A stretch of DNA of 64,000 nt, taken from contig JAFQZU010000005.1 in the NCBI GenBank assembly GCA_017405805.1, forward strand, positions 62,001 to 126,000. Direction: 5' to 3'. The notes beneath the pieces are model-generated. The model was not told the origin of the DNA, made no database searches, and saw only the letters and a program-made list of their open reading frames with translations. The first letter of the stretch is position 1, and every line of letters starts with the position of its first letter. The translations under genes were made by a program, and so were the position numbers. Shown here piece after piece: positions 62,314-64,000 of the stretch. The stretch is from Lachnospiraceae bacterium. Its GTDB lineage: Bacteria; Bacillota; Clostridia; Lachnospirales; Lachnospiraceae.

Positions 62314-63483
62314 TCAACCGTTCACGAAGACGCGGGGGACTCTCTGATTGATGTCGCAGGCAAGTTCATAGTTGAACCGTCCGGACAGATCGCCCAGCGT
62401 CTCCATGGTGATCTCCTCTTCGCCGTCGCGGCCTATGAGCGTCACGACCTCGTTCTCCCGCACGTCCGGGATATCCGTGACGTCCACCATCATCTGGTCC
62501 ATGCAGATCCTGCCCAGGATCGGCGCCCTTTTCCCCCTGATCAGCACATATCCCTTTCCGGACAGAGCGCGGGGATAACCGTCCCCGTATCCCGCCGGCA
62601 CCGTGGCGATGCGCGTGGCGCTCCCGGAAGTGACATAAGTGCCTCCATAGCTGACAGGCGTGCCCGCGGGCACATCCTTGACATATACGACTCTGGAATA
62701 CAGGGACATGACCGGCCTGAGCGGCACGATGTCCTTTGGAACGTCCGGCGAAGGCCAGAGGCCGTAAAGGGTGATCCCGGCGCGGACCGCATTCAGATTA
62801 GCCTCGGTAAAAGAGATGATCCCCGCGCTGTTGGAGGCGTGCACCATGGGGATGCGGTATCCCGTCCTCTCCCTTACGGCCGCTTCAAAATCCCTGAACC
62901 GCTTCAGCTGCAGATCCGTGTGGCTCCTGTCCGTCTCGTCCGCCCTGGCAAAGTGGGTGAACATGCCTTCCAGGATGATCCCCTCCGCGGCCAGCACCTG
63001 CCCGACAAAAGAAAGACCCTCCTCATCCGGCGTTATGCCGATCCGGGTCATGCCGGTATCCACGGCGATATGGACGCGGATCTCGGATCCTGCGGCGCGG
63101 GCGGCGCCGCTCAGCTGCCGCAGCATGTCGGGGCGAAAGACTGCCGGGCGGATATCCAGAGGGCCCAGCTGCCCGTAACAGTAGGGAAAGACATATCCGA
63201 GCAGGAGGATGGGCTTTGCGGCGCCCCCTTCCCGCAGGGCCGCTGCCTCTTCAAAGGTCGCGACCGCATAGCCCCATACATAAGGGATTTTTTCCAGTTC
63301 CGTCGCTATGGAGAGCGCGCCGTGCCCGTATGCGTTTGTCTTGAGCACCGCAATAATAGGCGTGCCGGGCGCCGTGCTTGCATGCATGCTCTCCATGTTG
63401 AAGCGGATGGCGTCCAGATCGATCTGCGCCCAGATCCTGCCGTTTTGTGCCGTTATCTTCTCCTGCAGATCATCCGTTTTCAT
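62314..63483 (-). CDS. alr: Alanine racemase
   Basis: PLP enzyme supplying D-alanine for peptidoglycan. Seen: the PLP lysine in IAVLKTNAYGHGALSIA near residues 39-55, HIAVDTGMTRIGI near 136, the catalytic tyrosine region TPVSYGGTYVTSGSATRIAT near 276-295, and GRICMDQMMVDVTDIPDV near 322. Length 389 aa is typical. The ATG at 63483 overlaps the nnrD stop. In the PLP motif K-T-N replaces the usual K-A-D/N, a tolerated variation. Confidence 0.95.
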   Translation of the reverse strand: MKTDDLQEKITAQNGRIWAQIDLDAIRFNMESMHASTAPGTPIIAVLKTNAYGHGALSIATELEKIPYVWGYAVATFEEAAALREGGAAKPILLLGYVFPYCYGQLGPLDIRPAVFRPDMLRQLSGAARAAGSEIRVHIAVDTGMTRIGITPDEEGLSFVGQVLAAEGIILEGMFTHFARADETDRSHTDLQLKRFRDFEAAVRERTGYRIPMVHASNSAGIISFTEANLNAVRAGITLYGLWPSPDVPKDIVPLRPVMSLYSRVVYVKDVPAGTPVSYGGTYVTSGSATRIATVPAGYGDGYPRALSGKGYVLIRGKRAPILGRICMDQMMVDVTDIPDVRENEVVTLIGRDGEEEITMETLGDLSGRFNYELACDINQRVPRVFVNG

Positions 63484-64000
63484 ATCTTCGCAAGCTCCTC
63501 CTCCATTAAACGCAGTACGGTTCCGGTCTCCTCGCAGAGGTCCGAAGCCAGCATCGCGTGCTCTCCCAGTCTCTTTTTGGCCCGGTCTCCCGCCAGGGCG
63601 TGGATCCATGCTGCCGTGCGGGCCGCGGCCGCTCCGCCGTCTTCATCACGCCTGCCCGTTTCCCGGCATGCCAGCATGGCCGCCGTGATCCCTGTCAGCA
63701 TATCGCCGCTTCCCGCTGTCGCCATCCCGCTGTTGCCGTGCGTGATCAGGCAGATCTGCGGCGACGTGTATGATCCGATCATGGTGCGGGCGTCCTTGCC
63801 GGTCACCGTACAGCGGTATTTTGCCGCCAGATCCATAAGTCTCCCGTCCCTGTCCACGGCCGCTTCCTTCACGCTGCATCCGGCCAGGTCCGCGAATTCG
63901 GCCAGATGCGGCGTCAGGATGCAGGCGGTCCTGTCCGAGTGCGCCTGAAGCAGTTTTCCCAGCGCCTCTTCCTTTGCAAGGATACGCAGCGCGTCGGCGT
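63480..64000 (-). CDS. nnrD: ADP/ATP-dependent NAD(P)H-hydrate dehydratase, C-terminal part
   Basis: Repairs hydrated NAD(P)H; in many bacteria the epimerase is fused at the N-terminus. Only the last 173 or so codons are inside the window and the gene continues past the right edge. Seen: DALRILAKEE, then ILTPHLAEFADLAG (the substrate-loop motif, usually LTPHPGEFARL), and the nucleotide site NSGMATAGSGDMLTGITAAM. Whether the epimerase domain is fused cannot be seen. Its stop overlaps the alr start (ATGA), so the two are co-translated, a common pairing. Confidence 0.92.
   Translation of the reverse strand, partial: ADALRILAKEEALGKLLQAHSDRTACILTPHLAEFADLAGCSVKEAAVDRDGRLMDLAAKYRCTVTGKDARTMIGSYTSPQICLITHGNSGMATAGSGDMLTGITAAMLACRETGRRDEDGGAAAARTAAWIHALAGDRAKKRLGEHAMLASDLCEETGTVLRLMEEELAKI

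Overview
The window is one continuous stretch of housekeeping chromosome, roughly 55-60% GC by eye. It comes from a Gram-positive, anaerobic Clostridia-type bacterium and resembles Lachnospiraceae. The grounds are the electron-bifurcating NfnAB pair, SepF, methylglyoxal synthase, a DUF5662 protein, purine-rich Shine-Dalgarno sites, frequent TTG/GTG starts, and a tRNA gene without an encoded CCA end. I see no prophage, insertion sequence, CRISPR array or rRNA. About 57 protein genes, one tRNA and one gene remnant cover nearly all of the sequence.

Layout. 1-1175 (minus): a guanylate-kinase-like gene followed by a CLC antiporter cut by the window edge. 1472-3766: nfnAB, closed by a long hairpin. 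3864-8264: phoH, ybeY and two flavoproteins. 8292-8567 (minus): a solitary HicB-type protein. 8703-12649: a lactonase-fold protein, aroC, tgt and yajC. 12724-19574: amino-acid synthesis, with leuB-ilvD-ilvB and then serC-serA plus a DUF1015 protein (to 20822). 20899-20971: tRNA-Thr(CGT), with a clear promoter and a terminator-like hairpin.

21065-43011 is a long co-directional run with very short or overlapping junctions. It holds argH, asd, a topoisomerase III, purine nucleoside phosphorylase, a membrane-anchored MutS-like ATPase, rnhA, dut, gltX, a UvrD/PcrA-type helicase, radC, a DUF5662 protein, an uncharacterised protein with a nuclease-like motif, miaB, mutS, mutL, miaA and a methionine-gamma-lyase-like PLP enzyme. 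Most of it concerns nucleotide-pool hygiene, DNA repair and tRNA modification.

43149-49861: mgsA with a lipoprotein D,D-carboxypeptidase; a small P-loop protein, a HlyD-like membrane protein and sepF (cell envelope and division); then aroB-lspA-rluD. 49973-52648: two cytidylate-kinase-like proteins flank an orphan trpB that has a palindromic leader. 52846-53830 (minus): a DapF-family amino-acid racemase, then an ABC transporter gene reduced to its two ends. 53898-56084: an EamA permease with pdxY, and dtd on the opposite strand. 56261-64000: a tyrosine recombinase facing a TPR/chitobiase-C-domain protein, then ftsK with a small upstream protein, yebC, alr and the 3' end of nnrD on the minus strand.

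No large undescribed system stands out. The best leads are the CLC-F-type signature at the left edge, the nuclease-like gene inside the repair run, the DapF-like racemase with its collapsed ABC transporter, the substituted TOPRIM motif of the topoisomerase, and two similar ATTCG/CGAAT palindromes upstream of trpB and of the recombinase.
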